Shown here in pieces: positions 8,467-16,551 of a stretch of DNA of 38,962 bases. How positions within the stretch are numbered: the first letter of the stretch is position 1; the number at the start of each line of letters is the position of its first letter. The DNA is from Kiloniellales bacterium. GTDB taxonomy: Bacteria; Pseudomonadota; Alphaproteobacteria; Kiloniellales; JAKSDN01. Under the pieces are notes generated by a model. That model searched no databases and was not told the origin of the DNA. It worked only from the letters and a program-made list of their open reading frames with translations. A program made the translations under genes and the position numbers. Location of the stretch: positions 1 through 38,962 of the forward strand of contig JANQLT010000034.1 in NCBI GenBank assembly GCA_028280455.1. The letters are read 5' to 3'.

Positions 8467-9274
8467 GAGATCCGCAGTTAACGCATTGACACTAAACGAT
8501 CGTGAACGGCCGTCGAGGACCCGAAGAGGCGCATCGCCCGTGCCGGCCGGGCCGACGCCGGCAGCGGCTCTCGCCGCGGGGCCGGATCTTGCCGCCGGCC
8601 ACTGTCAGTCCCGATCCTCGTGCTCGCCGCCATTCTCTTGTCTCGTCGGAGACTGAAAGGGTAACCGCGATAGGATAAGAATGCCTTTGTATCGTCGCAG
8701 GCGTCTCATCAATCTAACACGTCGGACCGGCCCCTGCCCGGCCATTGCCATCTTTCGGAGCCGGTCGGGCGACGACCCGACGATCCATCGGCAGGGCCGC
8801 GCAGAAGCCCGTTCCGCACGATCGCAAGCCATGGGGTAGCGGGGAAATGCGGGGCACGACCCGAGCCTCTATCCGGACCGTTTCTGTCCATAGACCTGAA
8901 GAATTATTCCAAGTTTTCGATGTGAAAACCCGCTCCGCCAACTAGCCCATGGACATCAGCTCCTTCTGTTGGACTGCCGCACTACTTCCGGTTCCGCGCC
9001 GTACCGCGGGACCCGTCGGTTAAGATATCCACAATCCCGAGCCACTAGGCTCGGGCCGACCGCCGGCCAGCAGCGACCGACCGAGAACACGGCCGGGGCA
9101 CGACGGAAAATGGACAGAAAGACAGGGCCGGGCCGCTGTGATAGGGTCCGCCCGGAGTTCCGGGATGTTGTTGCTTTTGTTAAGGAAGATGAGCACGGAG
9201 GCGAGCATGGCCGCGGCGTCGCGGTGCGCTCGGGGTGTCTTGTGGCGCGGCAGCGGTCGGACCTGAGCTGAGCG
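8467..9274. other. Long divergent intergenic region with two hairpins
   Basis: These 808 bases lie between divergent GT2 and O-antigen-ligase-like genes. I see no ORF with protein-like composition. Two perfect inverted repeats stand out: GTTTTC-gatgt-GAAAAC at 8913-8929 in an AT-richer patch, and CCCGAGCC-acta-GGCTCGGG at 9036-9055. Neither is followed by a T run, so they look more like operator or leader structures than intrinsic terminators. A small RNA cannot be excluded. Confidence 0.45.
9036..9055. promoter_or_regulatory. GC-rich perfect hairpin in the long intergenic region
   Basis: Eight-base perfect arms CCCGAGCC and GGCTCGGG enclose the loop acta, about 220 bases upstream of the ligase-like gene. 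No U tract follows on either strand. It could be a leader hairpin, a terminator without a U tract, or a protein site. Confidence 0.35.
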
Positions 9275-10690
9275 ATGTTCCCGCTTCGTGACATTGCCTT
9301 GGTGCTGATCGTCTTCGGCTCGATCCCCTTCATTCTGATCCGGCCGCAGATCGGCATTTTGATGTGGAGCTGGATCTCCTACATGGTCCCGCACCGCATG
9401 AGCTGGGACTTCGCGCGCTTTTTCCAGTTCGCCCTGGTGGTCGCCGTGGCCACCATCATCGGCTGGCTGATGTCCCGGGAAGCCAAGAAGCTGCCGGTCG
9501 ACACGATCTCCATTCTGCTGATCACGCTCAGCGTTTGGATCTCCATTACCACGGCCTTCGCGATTGTCCCGGAGTCCGCCTTCGATCACTGGGAAACCGC
9601 GATCAAAGTCCTCTTCATGACCATCCTGACGCTGTTTCTGATGCAGAACCGTCAGCGGATCGAGGCCTTGGTCTGGGTGATCGTCTGCTCGATCGGCTAT
9701 TTCGGCATCAAAGGCGGCATCTGGACTGTCCTTGGCGGCGCGAGCGGCGGCCGCGTCTGGGGCCCCCAGGGCGGCTTCTTCGAAGACAACAACGCCCTTG
9801 GTCTCACCCTGGTCATGGTCGTGCCGCTGATCTGGTACCTCCAAACCCGCTACAAGCACCTGGTCATAGTCTGGGGTCTGCGCGGCTCCATCGGGCTCTG
9901 CATGCTGGCGGTCATGGGCACGCACTCCCGCGGAGCCGCCCTTGCCGCCGCCGCCATGGTGCTGTTTCTGCTCCTCAAGTCGCGAAAGCGGGCTCTGCTG
10001 ATCTTCGGCTTGGTCGCCGGCCTCATGGCGGCGATTCCCTTCGTCCCGCAGCGCTGGTACGACCGTATCCAGACGATCACGGCATACCAGGAAGACACCT
10101 CGGCCCTAGGCCGTATTCAGGCTTGGACCTTCGCCGTGCGACTGGCATTGGACCGGCCGATCATCGGTGGCGGCTTCAAGGTCAATCGCGAGTCGGAGCT
10201 CTTTCTCAGCTACGTGCCGGACGCCCCCAAGGCCCGCGCCTTCCACAGCATCTACTTCCAGATGCTCGGGGAACACGGTTTCATCGGGCTCGCCATCTTC
10301 CTGCTGCTCGGCTTCAGCGCCTATTTCGCGGGCTCGGGGATCATCAGTAGAACGAGAAACCACCCAGATCTCCATTGGGCGAACGACCTCGCCCGTATGC
10401 TGCAGGTTTCGATCTTCGGCTACGCCGTCGGCGGGGCCTTCCTGAACCTGGCCTTCTTCGACTTCTACTATCACCTCGTCGCGCTGATGCTGCTGACGAA
10501 GGTGGTGGTCGCGCGCGAGATCGCCGAGCTTGCCGGCAAGAAGCGCGACGAGGTCGAGGAGGCGCCCGTTTCCCACTTCGAGCGGGCCCGCATGTCTGTC
10601 GGCGGCGGCGCACGGCCGAGCGCACCGAGCACGCCGCAAGGCTTGGCTCGTCAGGCGACGCCGACCCGCGGGCGCGGCCAGCCCCACTAG
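9275..10690 (+). CDS. O-antigen-ligase/Wzy-like membrane protein, exosortase-A-associated type
   Basis: This 471-residue polytopic protein has about 10-12 transmembrane helices and a basic, Pro/Ser-rich cytosolic tail (about 420-471). The N-terminus (LILRPQ-like FILIRPQIGILMWSW, then SYMVPHRMSWDFA) and the segment WGPQGGFFEDNNALGLTLVM match the family annotated as putative O-glycosylation ligase, exosortase A system-associated (TIGR03097). The large periplasmic loop carries GRIQAWTFAVRLALDRP and IIGGGFKV, typical of the WaaL/Wzy superfamily. It would polymerise or transfer polyprenyl-linked glycan on the periplasmic side. In this locus it is the best candidate for EPS polymerase or for glycan ligation to an exported acceptor (inference). 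Confidence 0.82.
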   Translation: MFPLRDIALVLIVFGSIPFILIRPQIGILMWSWISYMVPHRMSWDFARFFQFALVVAVATIIGWLMSREAKKLPVDTISILLITLSVWISITTAFAIVPESAFDHWETAIKVLFMTILTLFLMQNRQRIEALVWVIVCSIGYFGIKGGIWTVLGGASGGRVWGPQGGFFEDNNALGLTLVMVVPLIWYLQTRYKHLVIVWGLRGSIGLCMLAVMGTHSRGAALAAAAMVLFLLLKSRKRALLIFGLVAGLMAAIPFVPQRWYDRIQTITAYQEDTSALGRIQAWTFAVRLALDRPIIGGGFKVNRESELFLSYVPDAPKARAFHSIYFQMLGEHGFIGLAIFLLLGFSAYFAGSGIISRTRNHPDLHWANDLARMLQVSIFGYAVGGAFLNLAFFDFYYHLVALMLLTKVVVAREIAELAGKKRDEVEEAPVSHFERARMSVGGGARPSAPSTPQGLARQATPTRGRGQPH

Positions 10691-10777
10691 CCCCTGGGCG
10701 CGGCCCCTGTCATCCCATCCGGCCGCAAGCGGCAACCCAGGTTCCGAGCAGACTCAAGGAAGAGCTTAGAGGCCGGC

Positions 10778-12124
10778 GTGAAGATCCTCCTCGTCACCTG
10801 GTACTTCCCGCCCAGCAACCGAATCGGGGCGGTCAGGCTCGGCGGCCTGGCGCGCTATCTGCTGGCCAATGGCCACGATGTCCGGGTCGTCACCTGCAAG
10901 GACCCGCCCTACCGCCAGACCCTGGCCGACGACTTCCCGCCGGAGCGCGTGGCGCGCGCCAAGTGGCTCGACGTCAATGCCCTGCCGAGAGCCGTCGCCA
11001 GATACAGCAAGGGCAAGGGCTCGGCGGCGGCCGCCCCGGCGGCAACGACAGCGTCCGGCTCCGCGGGGAGCACGGCCTCGCGGGCGCCGAGCGGCGCCAT
11101 CGCGCGCTTCAAGTCCTTCCTCTCCACCGCCTACATCCGCATCGTCAACTGGCCCGACAAGCGGATCGGCTGGCTGCCCTACGCCCTGGGCGCCGGCCGG
11201 CGAATGGTGAAGGACTGGCAACCGGACATCGTCTTCGCCAGTGCGCCGCCCTTCACCACCCTCCTGGCCGGCAGCCTGCTGGCACGCAAAGCGCGCGCGC
11301 CCTTGGTGCTGGAGCTTCGCGACCGCTGGTGGGACGACCCCTACTACCCGCCGCCGGCCTGGCTGGGCGCCATCAACCGCTTCACCGAGCGCCGCCTGAT
11401 GGCCGGCGCGGTCGGGCTCTCGACCGTTTCCGAGCCCTGGGCCGAGACCTACCGGGCGCGCCACGGCAAGCCGACCGTCGTGGTGTACAACGGCTACGAT
11501 GCCGAGATCCTCGATGGCATCCGCTCCGCCGGACCCGCAGGCCCGGCGCAGGACGAGGTACGGCTGCGCATCGTCTATACCGGCGGCATCTATCCGGGCC
11601 GGCGGGATCCGAGCCTGCTGTTCGCGGCCATCGCCCGGCTCGGCGAGGCCGGACGGGCGGTCGAGGTGGCCTTCTACGGTACCGACCCGAATACGGTCTT
11701 GCCCCTGGCCGACGCCGCCGGGGTGCGCGGCAACGTCAGCCTGCATGAGGAAGTGAGCCACGAAGAGGCCATCGCCCGCCAGTGCGACGCCGACGTCCTG
11801 CTGCTGATGCAGTGGAACGACCCGAAGGAGCAGGGCAACGTGCCGGGCAAGTTCTTCGAGTACATCGGCAGCCGGCGGCCGATCCTGATCCTCGGCCTGC
11901 GCGACGGCGTGCCGGCCACGATCGCGCGCGAGCGGCAGGCCGGGGTCTACGGCGAATCCGCCGAGCAGATCGCCGGGCTATTGACCGACTGGCTGGCGAC
12001 CAAGCGCCGGGAGAGCTGCATCCCGGCGGCACCGGAGAGCGCCCGTGCCGGCTTCTCCCGCCAGGACCAGTACCGCGTGCTGGAGCGCTTCCTGGAATCC
12101 CTGACCGGCGACCCCGCCGCCTGA
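10778..12124 (+). CDS. GT4-type glycosyltransferase
   Basis: This 448-residue GT-B protein starts at GTG, with a purine-rich site (aagga and gagg) upstream. The N-terminal Rossmann half begins MKILLVTWYFPPSNRIGAVR, with a conserved Gly/Arg-containing loop. The C-terminal donor domain has VYNGYDAEI, RIVYTGGIYPGRR and a KFFEYIGSRRPIL segment that corresponds to the EX7E region. An Ala/Ser/Gly/Thr-rich insert at about 84-108 looks like a flexible linker and is unusual for the family. The protein probably adds one sugar to a lipid-linked repeat unit at the cytosolic face; donor and acceptor are unknown. It lies 87 bp downstream of the ligase-like gene, so the two may be co-transcribed. Confidence 0.85.
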   Translation: MKILLVTWYFPPSNRIGAVRLGGLARYLLANGHDVRVVTCKDPPYRQTLADDFPPERVARAKWLDVNALPRAVARYSKGKGSAAAAPAATTASGSAGSTASRAPSGAIARFKSFLSTAYIRIVNWPDKRIGWLPYALGAGRRMVKDWQPDIVFASAPPFTTLLAGSLLARKARAPLVLELRDRWWDDPYYPPPAWLGAINRFTERRLMAGAVGLSTVSEPWAETYRARHGKPTVVVYNGYDAEILDGIRSAGPAGPAQDEVRLRIVYTGGIYPGRRDPSLLFAAIARLGEAGRAVEVAFYGTDPNTVLPLADAAGVRGNVSLHEEVSHEEAIARQCDADVLLLMQWNDPKEQGNVPGKFFEYIGSRRPILILGLRDGVPATIARERQAGVYGESAEQIAGLLTDWLATKRRESCIPAAPESARAGFSRQDQYRVLERFLESLTGDPAA

Positions 12125-12140
12125 CCGTCAGCGCGGGTTC

Positions 12141-12170
12141 CGTAATTCCGCGTGAGCGGAAAACGCTCTA
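12141..12170. repeat. Short copy of the palindromic repeat family
   Basis: cgtaattccgcgtgagcgga followed by aaacgctcta matches the right flank of the element at 38839-38962 with two or three changes; there is no hairpin. The terminal cta is the TAG stop codon of the beta-helix gene on the minus strand, as at the left window edge. Confidence 0.8.
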
Positions 12171-13373
12171 GCGACGGCCGAGCTCGTAGGCGCCGACGTC
12201 GGGCCGCCCGTCCGTGGCCCGCGCCCGCAACGCCAGCGGATGAACGTACTCCTGGGTCGGCGCCTGGCCGGCCGGAAGCGGCCTGCCGGCATCGACCGCC
12301 GGTGAGTCGGGCAGCGGCGCGAAGTCGAAGGAAGCGGGCGCACGCAGGCTCTCCACGCCGACTCGTAGATTGCCGGCAAGCAGAGCCCGGCCGAAAACCC
12401 TGATCGGGCCACCGACCAGGAGGTTGTTGAGGAAACGGACCTTCGAGGTGCTGAAGTTGCGCAGGAAGCGGACGGATCGCCGATCGTTGACGAAGGTGTT
12501 GTGGGCGACGACGACCGCCGCGTCGCTGTTCTCCCGGCCGGCCTCTGAGGCATAGGCGATCATCGCGCGGTTCTCGGACAGGCGGCTCTGGCGCAGGCTG
12601 TTGCCGATGATCTCGGCATCGCCGCCTTCGGCCAGGTCGATCAGATAGCTCGAGCCGCTGTCGTCCTGGTCGACGATGCGGTTGTAGAGAATTCGGTTGC
12701 GCTCTGCCCGGCTCTTGACGTTGTGGGCAACCTGGCTGCCGTGCACGTAGCTGCCGATCAAGGTGAAGCTGGCGACGCGGCCGATGTAGATGTTGTGGCC
12801 GAGGCTGCCGGTCCGCTCGTAGTCCGTGGTGTTGCGAGCGAACTCGCTTCTCTCGATGACGATATGGCTGTTCGCCCGGTTGTCCGTGAGGATGCCCATC
12901 TCGTTGTCGTGAAACAGGCTGTCGCGGATCGTCAGGTTCCGGCCCTCCGAGCGAATGCCGGCGCCGTTGCGGTGCGGCACCCGAGCGCCCGAGAAGCCGA
13001 TCCGCTCGACGGTCACCTCGTCGCCCTTGATGACCCAAATCGCCTTGCCCTGGGCGGCGGCGCCGTCGGCCTCGAGCTGCACCAGGCCGCCGACACCGCG
13101 CAGGGTCAGACGATTCTGTGTCCAGATCGCCACGTCGCCGTGATAGATCGCGGCGTCGATCTCGACCAGGGCCCCGTCGCGGGCAAGCGCCGCCGCGGCG
13201 CTGGGCGCCTTCAGGGCGCGCGTCGGACCGACCTTGATGATCTGCCGCGACTCGTCGCTCGCCCAGGACTCGTCGACCGCGAGCAGGCCCCCAAGGGTGG
13301 CGAGCAGCCATGCCGCCAGAGCCAGCCGGGGCGCGCGGCGGCGGCTTCCAAGGGGCGATCTCGTGAGGCGCAT
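12168..13373 (-). CDS. Secreted right-handed parallel beta-helix protein
   Basis: This 401-residue protein has a signal peptide (arginine-rich start, hydrophobic core about 18-36, likely cleavage near SWA). Repeated short strand units with N/D/I/G turns follow, such as NLTIRDSLFHDNEMGILTD and RNRILYNRIVD, which are pectate-lyase/NosD-type parallel beta-helix (PbH1) coils. It ends with the common closing motif RPDVGAYELG. Proteins of this fold bind, cleave or epimerise uronate polysaccharides; alginate C5-epimerases and AlgG/AlgK-associated lyases are examples. Catalytic residues cannot be assigned from sequence alone. With AlgD in the same locus, a role on a mannuronate-containing EPS is reasonable inference. 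The stop codon is supplied by the flanking repeat. Divergent from the gene at 13478. Confidence 0.8.
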   Translation of the reverse strand: MRLTRSPLGSRRRAPRLALAAWLLATLGGLLAVDESWASDESRQIIKVGPTRALKAPSAAAALARDGALVEIDAAIYHGDVAIWTQNRLTLRGVGGLVQLEADGAAAQGKAIWVIKGDEVTVERIGFSGARVPHRNGAGIRSEGRNLTIRDSLFHDNEMGILTDNRANSHIVIERSEFARNTTDYERTGSLGHNIYIGRVASFTLIGSYVHGSQVAHNVKSRAERNRILYNRIVDQDDSGSSYLIDLAEGGDAEIIGNSLRQSRLSENRAMIAYASEAGRENSDAAVVVAHNTFVNDRRSVRFLRNFSTSKVRFLNNLLVGGPIRVFGRALLAGNLRVGVESLRAPASFDFAPLPDSPAVDAGRPLPAGQAPTQEYVHPLALRARATDGRPDVGAYELGRR

Positions 13374-13477
13374 CGTGACTCTTCCTGGCGCGGGCCGGCT
13401 CGCCGGGCATTATTGCCATGGTAAGGAGCTTGCCTCACCTTGGGTAGCTCCAGGGAGCCGGAGCGGGGCCGCCTCAG

Positions 13478-15226
13478 ATGGGATTCTTCTTGCTGCGCCA
13501 GGGCGATAGCCGACGCGACCGCTTCGACGCCCTGTGCGCCGCGGCCGAGCGCAACGGCTTCCCCCACCGCGCCCGCTTCGACCTCGAGGATCGCCGCCTC
13601 GATCTCTTCGGCAATCTCTCCGGCAACGACCCGCAGCTCGCCGAGCTCGGGGATGGCGACTTCGCGGTGAGCTACGGCTTCCTGCTCTACCGCGGCCTGG
13701 CCGGCCAAGAGGCTCTCAGAGCCCTGCACCGCGACTTCTCGGCGACCAGCTTCGACTGGTCCGGGCTCGTCGGCCTCAACGTCCTCTTGCTGCGCAAGGC
13801 GGGTCGGCTGTACCTGCTCGGCGACGGTCTCGGCGCCTGCAAGATCTACCACGACACAGAGCGCACCTCGCTGTCGAACGCCTTCACGGCCCTGGCCTGG
13901 CTCGGCGCCGGCAGCGCCTTCGACCTGCAGGGCTGCTACGAGTACGTCTTCGCCGGCAGTTGCTACGGCCGGCGGAGCCTGCTCGCCGGCATCTCCACCT
14001 TGGCGCCGAACAGCATCCTCTCCGTCGGTCGCGACGGAATCGAAAGGCTGCAACGTCCCTCGCCGATCGGCCAGCGTGCCTGGCCCGCCCCGGCGGTCCT
14101 GGACGAGGTGGCAGAGGCCCACGTCCAGCGCATCGACCGTCTGCTCGAGCCGGTGGTCGCCCGCTACGGGGAGCGGCTGCGGCTGTCGATCTCGGGCGGC
14201 TTCGATTCCCGCCTGCTGCTGGCCAGCCTGCTCAAGCTCGGCGCCAGACCGCGGCTCTTCACCTATGGCCAAGACAACGATTCCGATGTTCGCATCGCGC
14301 GCGAGATCGCCGAGGCCGAGCGCTTGCCCTTCGAGCAGATCGACAAGAGCCGCGCCGCGACGCCGCCCGCCGAGGCCTTCGCGACCCAGGCGGAGCGCGA
14401 CCTCTTCGCGTTCGACGGCTGGAAGGCCGACGACGGCATCCTCTCCAACGGGGCGGACATCGCCGACCGCCTGCGCCGCCACGAAGACGGCCAGCTCCCG
14501 GTCAACGGCTCCCTGGGCGAGATCTACCGCAACTTCTTCTATCTGCCGGACCGTCCCTTCAGCGCGCAGGACCTGGTCTCCAGCTTCTTCTCGCAGTACG
14601 ACCCGGCCTGCGGCGGGCCGTTGTTCGACGACGCGGCCTACCGGGCGGCCCTGGCGGACTCGATCGTCGAGGCGGTCGGCGCCGAGAGCGCGCGCCTGGA
14701 GCGCTGGCAGGTCGAGCTGGCCTACGCCCAGTTCCGCGGCCGTCACTGGACCGGGCGCGACGGCCAGATCAACCAGCGCTTCGGAGCGATGCTCTTCCCC
14801 TTCCTGGAGCCCTCGTTGATCGCGGATACGGCCCGCATCCCCCTGGCGCTGAAGGATCAGGGCCGCTTGCAGGGCCGCATGATCGCTTTGCAGCAGGCCC
14901 GCGTCGCCGGCTATCCCAGCAGCTACGGCTATCCCCTCGACGCCGTGCCGCCGGCCAAGGAGCGCCTGCTCTACTGGCTCAACGGCCACCGCCCCCTGGC
15001 CCTGCGCCGCATCGCTTTCCGCCTGAAGCGTCGGCAGCCGGAGCCTCGGCCCGCGGTCCTCTCGCCCGCCTACATCGCCCGCATCATGGATCCGGGCCTG
15101 CCCCACACACGCCCCCTGTTTCGCATCGAGTCCATGGTGCAGGCTTCGCAGATCAACCGCGTGCTGACCCTGGAGTACCTGGCGACGCAGCTCGGTCTCG
15201 ATCCTCCAGAAGCCGGCTCTGCCTAG
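13478..15226 (+). CDS. Asparagine-synthase-like protein with degenerate N-terminal domain
   Basis: This 582-residue protein has a C-terminal synthetase domain with the PP-loop LSISGGFDSRLLLASLL (about 232-248), so adenylation chemistry is likely retained. The N-terminal domain has no Cys2 (it starts MGFFLLRQ) and lacks RGPD and NGE motifs, although GDGLGACKIYH aligns with the GRDRLGxKPLYY segment of true AsnB. It therefore should not hydrolyse glutamine. It differs clearly from the other Cys-less paralogue at 97-1950: the PP-loop has SGGFDSR rather than SGGLDSS. The function is probably coupling of an amine to an activated carboxylate, or it is a partner of another amidotransferase (inference). 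It ends 64 bp before a GT4 gene on the same strand. Confidence 0.82.
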   Translation: MGFFLLRQGDSRRDRFDALCAAAERNGFPHRARFDLEDRRLDLFGNLSGNDPQLAELGDGDFAVSYGFLLYRGLAGQEALRALHRDFSATSFDWSGLVGLNVLLLRKAGRLYLLGDGLGACKIYHDTERTSLSNAFTALAWLGAGSAFDLQGCYEYVFAGSCYGRRSLLAGISTLAPNSILSVGRDGIERLQRPSPIGQRAWPAPAVLDEVAEAHVQRIDRLLEPVVARYGERLRLSISGGFDSRLLLASLLKLGARPRLFTYGQDNDSDVRIAREIAEAERLPFEQIDKSRAATPPAEAFATQAERDLFAFDGWKADDGILSNGADIADRLRRHEDGQLPVNGSLGEIYRNFFYLPDRPFSAQDLVSSFFSQYDPACGGPLFDDAAYRAALADSIVEAVGAESARLERWQVELAYAQFRGRHWTGRDGQINQRFGAMLFPFLEPSLIADTARIPLALKDQGRLQGRMIALQQARVAGYPSSYGYPLDAVPPAKERLLYWLNGHRPLALRRIAFRLKRRQPEPRPAVLSPAYIARIMDPGLPHTRPLFRIESMVQASQINRVLTLEYLATQLGLDPPEAGSA

Positions 15227-15252
15227 CCAGTTGCCGAACGGGCATTGCCGAC

Positions 15253-15281
15253 TTGGGCCCGACCGATTCGCTCCCTAATAT
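15253..15281 (+). promoter_or_regulatory. Candidate promoter close to the GT4 start codon
   Basis: TTGGGC (15253-15258), a 17-base spacer and TAATAT (15276-15281) resemble a sigma-70 promoter. The ATG at 15291 is only nine bases beyond the -10, so a transcript from here would be leaderless or nearly so. No other ribosome-binding site is obvious. Confidence 0.35.
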
Positions 15282-15290
15282 CGCCAGCCG

Positions 15291-16511
15291 ATGCGCATTC
15301 TCCACATCCTCGACCATTCCCTTCCTCTGCACAGCGGCTATGCCTTCCGCACCGACTCCATCCTGCGGGCGCAGCGGGCGGCGGGCTGGCAGACCCTGCA
15401 GCTCACCTCGCCCAAGCAGGGTGTCGGCCCGGCCCGGCAGGAGGAGATCGACGGCTTCCGCTATCTGCGCACGCCGGCCGCCCGCTCGCCGCTCGACGCT
15501 TGGACCGCCTTCAACGCCCTCGGCGTCATGCGCGCCCTGCGCCGGCGCATCGAGCAGGTGATCCGCGAGGAGAAGCCGGATCTCCTGCACGCCCACTCTC
15601 CCGTGCTCAACGCCCTGCCGGCGATCGGCGCCGGCCGCCGGCACGGCCTGCCGGTGCTCTACGAGATGCGGGCGAACTGGGAGGATGCCGCCGTCGATCA
15701 CGGCACGGCCAAGGCGGGCGGCCTGCGCTACAAGATCTCCCGCGCGCTCGAGACGCGCGCCCTGCGCCGCGCCGACGCGGTGACGACGATCTGCGACGGC
15801 CTGCGCCGGGACATCGTGGCGCGCGGCGTCGCGGCGGACAAGGTGACGGTGATCCCGAACGCGGTCGACTTGAGCCGCTTCGACGACAGGACCCGGCACG
15901 AGGAGCGGCTCGCCGTCGAGGGTCTCGACGGCGCCCGGCCGTTGCTCGGCTTCATCGGCTCCTTCTACGGCTACGAAGGCCTCGATGTCCTGATCGAGGC
16001 CATGGCGGCGCTGGCTGCTAGGCTGCCGACGGCGCGGCTGCTGCTGGTCGGCGGCGGACCGGCCGACGCCAAGCTGAAGGATCTGGTCGCGGCGCGCGGC
16101 TTGGCCGACAAGGTCGTCTTCACCGGCCGGGTGCCCCACGACCAGGTCGAACGCTACTACGAGCTCTTCGACCTGCTGGTCTATCCGCGCCACTCGATCC
16201 GCTTGACCGAGATGGTCACGCCGCTCAAGCCGCTGGAAGCGATGGCCAAGCGGCAGGTCGTCCTGGCTTCCGACGTCGGCGGCCACCGGGAGCTGATTCG
16301 CCATGGCGAGAACGGCTTCCTGTTTCCGCCGGGCGATGCCGAGGCCCTGGCGGCCCTCGTCCTGGAGCTGCAGTCCGCCCCCGACCGGCTCGCCGAGGTC
16401 GCCGCCGCCGGCCGCCGCTTCGTCGAGCAGGAGCGCACCTGGGAGCGCAGCGTCAGCCGCTACGGGCCGGTCTATCGGGCGCTTTTGGACTCCCGATCTC
16501 GCCGCCCCTGA
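15291..16511 (+). CDS. Exosortase-A-associated GT4 glycosyltransferase (Daro_2409-like)
   Basis: This 406-residue GT-B enzyme has the N-terminus MRILHILDHSLPLHSGYAFR and then LTSPKQG. This is characteristic of the PEP-CTERM/exosortase A-associated glycosyltransferase, Daro_2409 family (TIGR04063). The donor domain shows VIPNAVDLSRF (about 182-192), LGFIGSFYGYEGLDVLIEAM and the PLKPLEAMAKRQVVLAS donor-binding helix. It would act at the inner-membrane cytosolic face, adding a sugar to the lipid-linked EPS repeat. Its specificity is unknown. Although about 5 kb left of the XrtA core operon and on the opposite strand, family membership ties it to the same EPS system. Convergent with the membrane protein at 16552. 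Confidence 0.88.
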   Translation: MRILHILDHSLPLHSGYAFRTDSILRAQRAAGWQTLQLTSPKQGVGPARQEEIDGFRYLRTPAARSPLDAWTAFNALGVMRALRRRIEQVIREEKPDLLHAHSPVLNALPAIGAGRRHGLPVLYEMRANWEDAAVDHGTAKAGGLRYKISRALETRALRRADAVTTICDGLRRDIVARGVAADKVTVIPNAVDLSRFDDRTRHEERLAVEGLDGARPLLGFIGSFYGYEGLDVLIEAMAALAARLPTARLLLVGGGPADAKLKDLVAARGLADKVVFTGRVPHDQVERYYELFDLLVYPRHSIRLTEMVTPLKPLEAMAKRQVVLASDVGGHRELIRHGENGFLFPPGDAEALAALVLELQSAPDRLAEVAAAGRRFVEQERTWERSVSRYGPVYRALLDSRSRRP

Positions 16512-16551
16512 CGAGCGAGCAACCCTTCGTGCTGGCTATCGAACCTGTCGG

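Noticed and set aside
13211..15106. 631-codon minus-strand ORF opposite the second Cys-less AsnB-like gene
   Set aside because: Repetitive Glu/Ala/Gly/Val composition with no motifs; shadow of the real gene.
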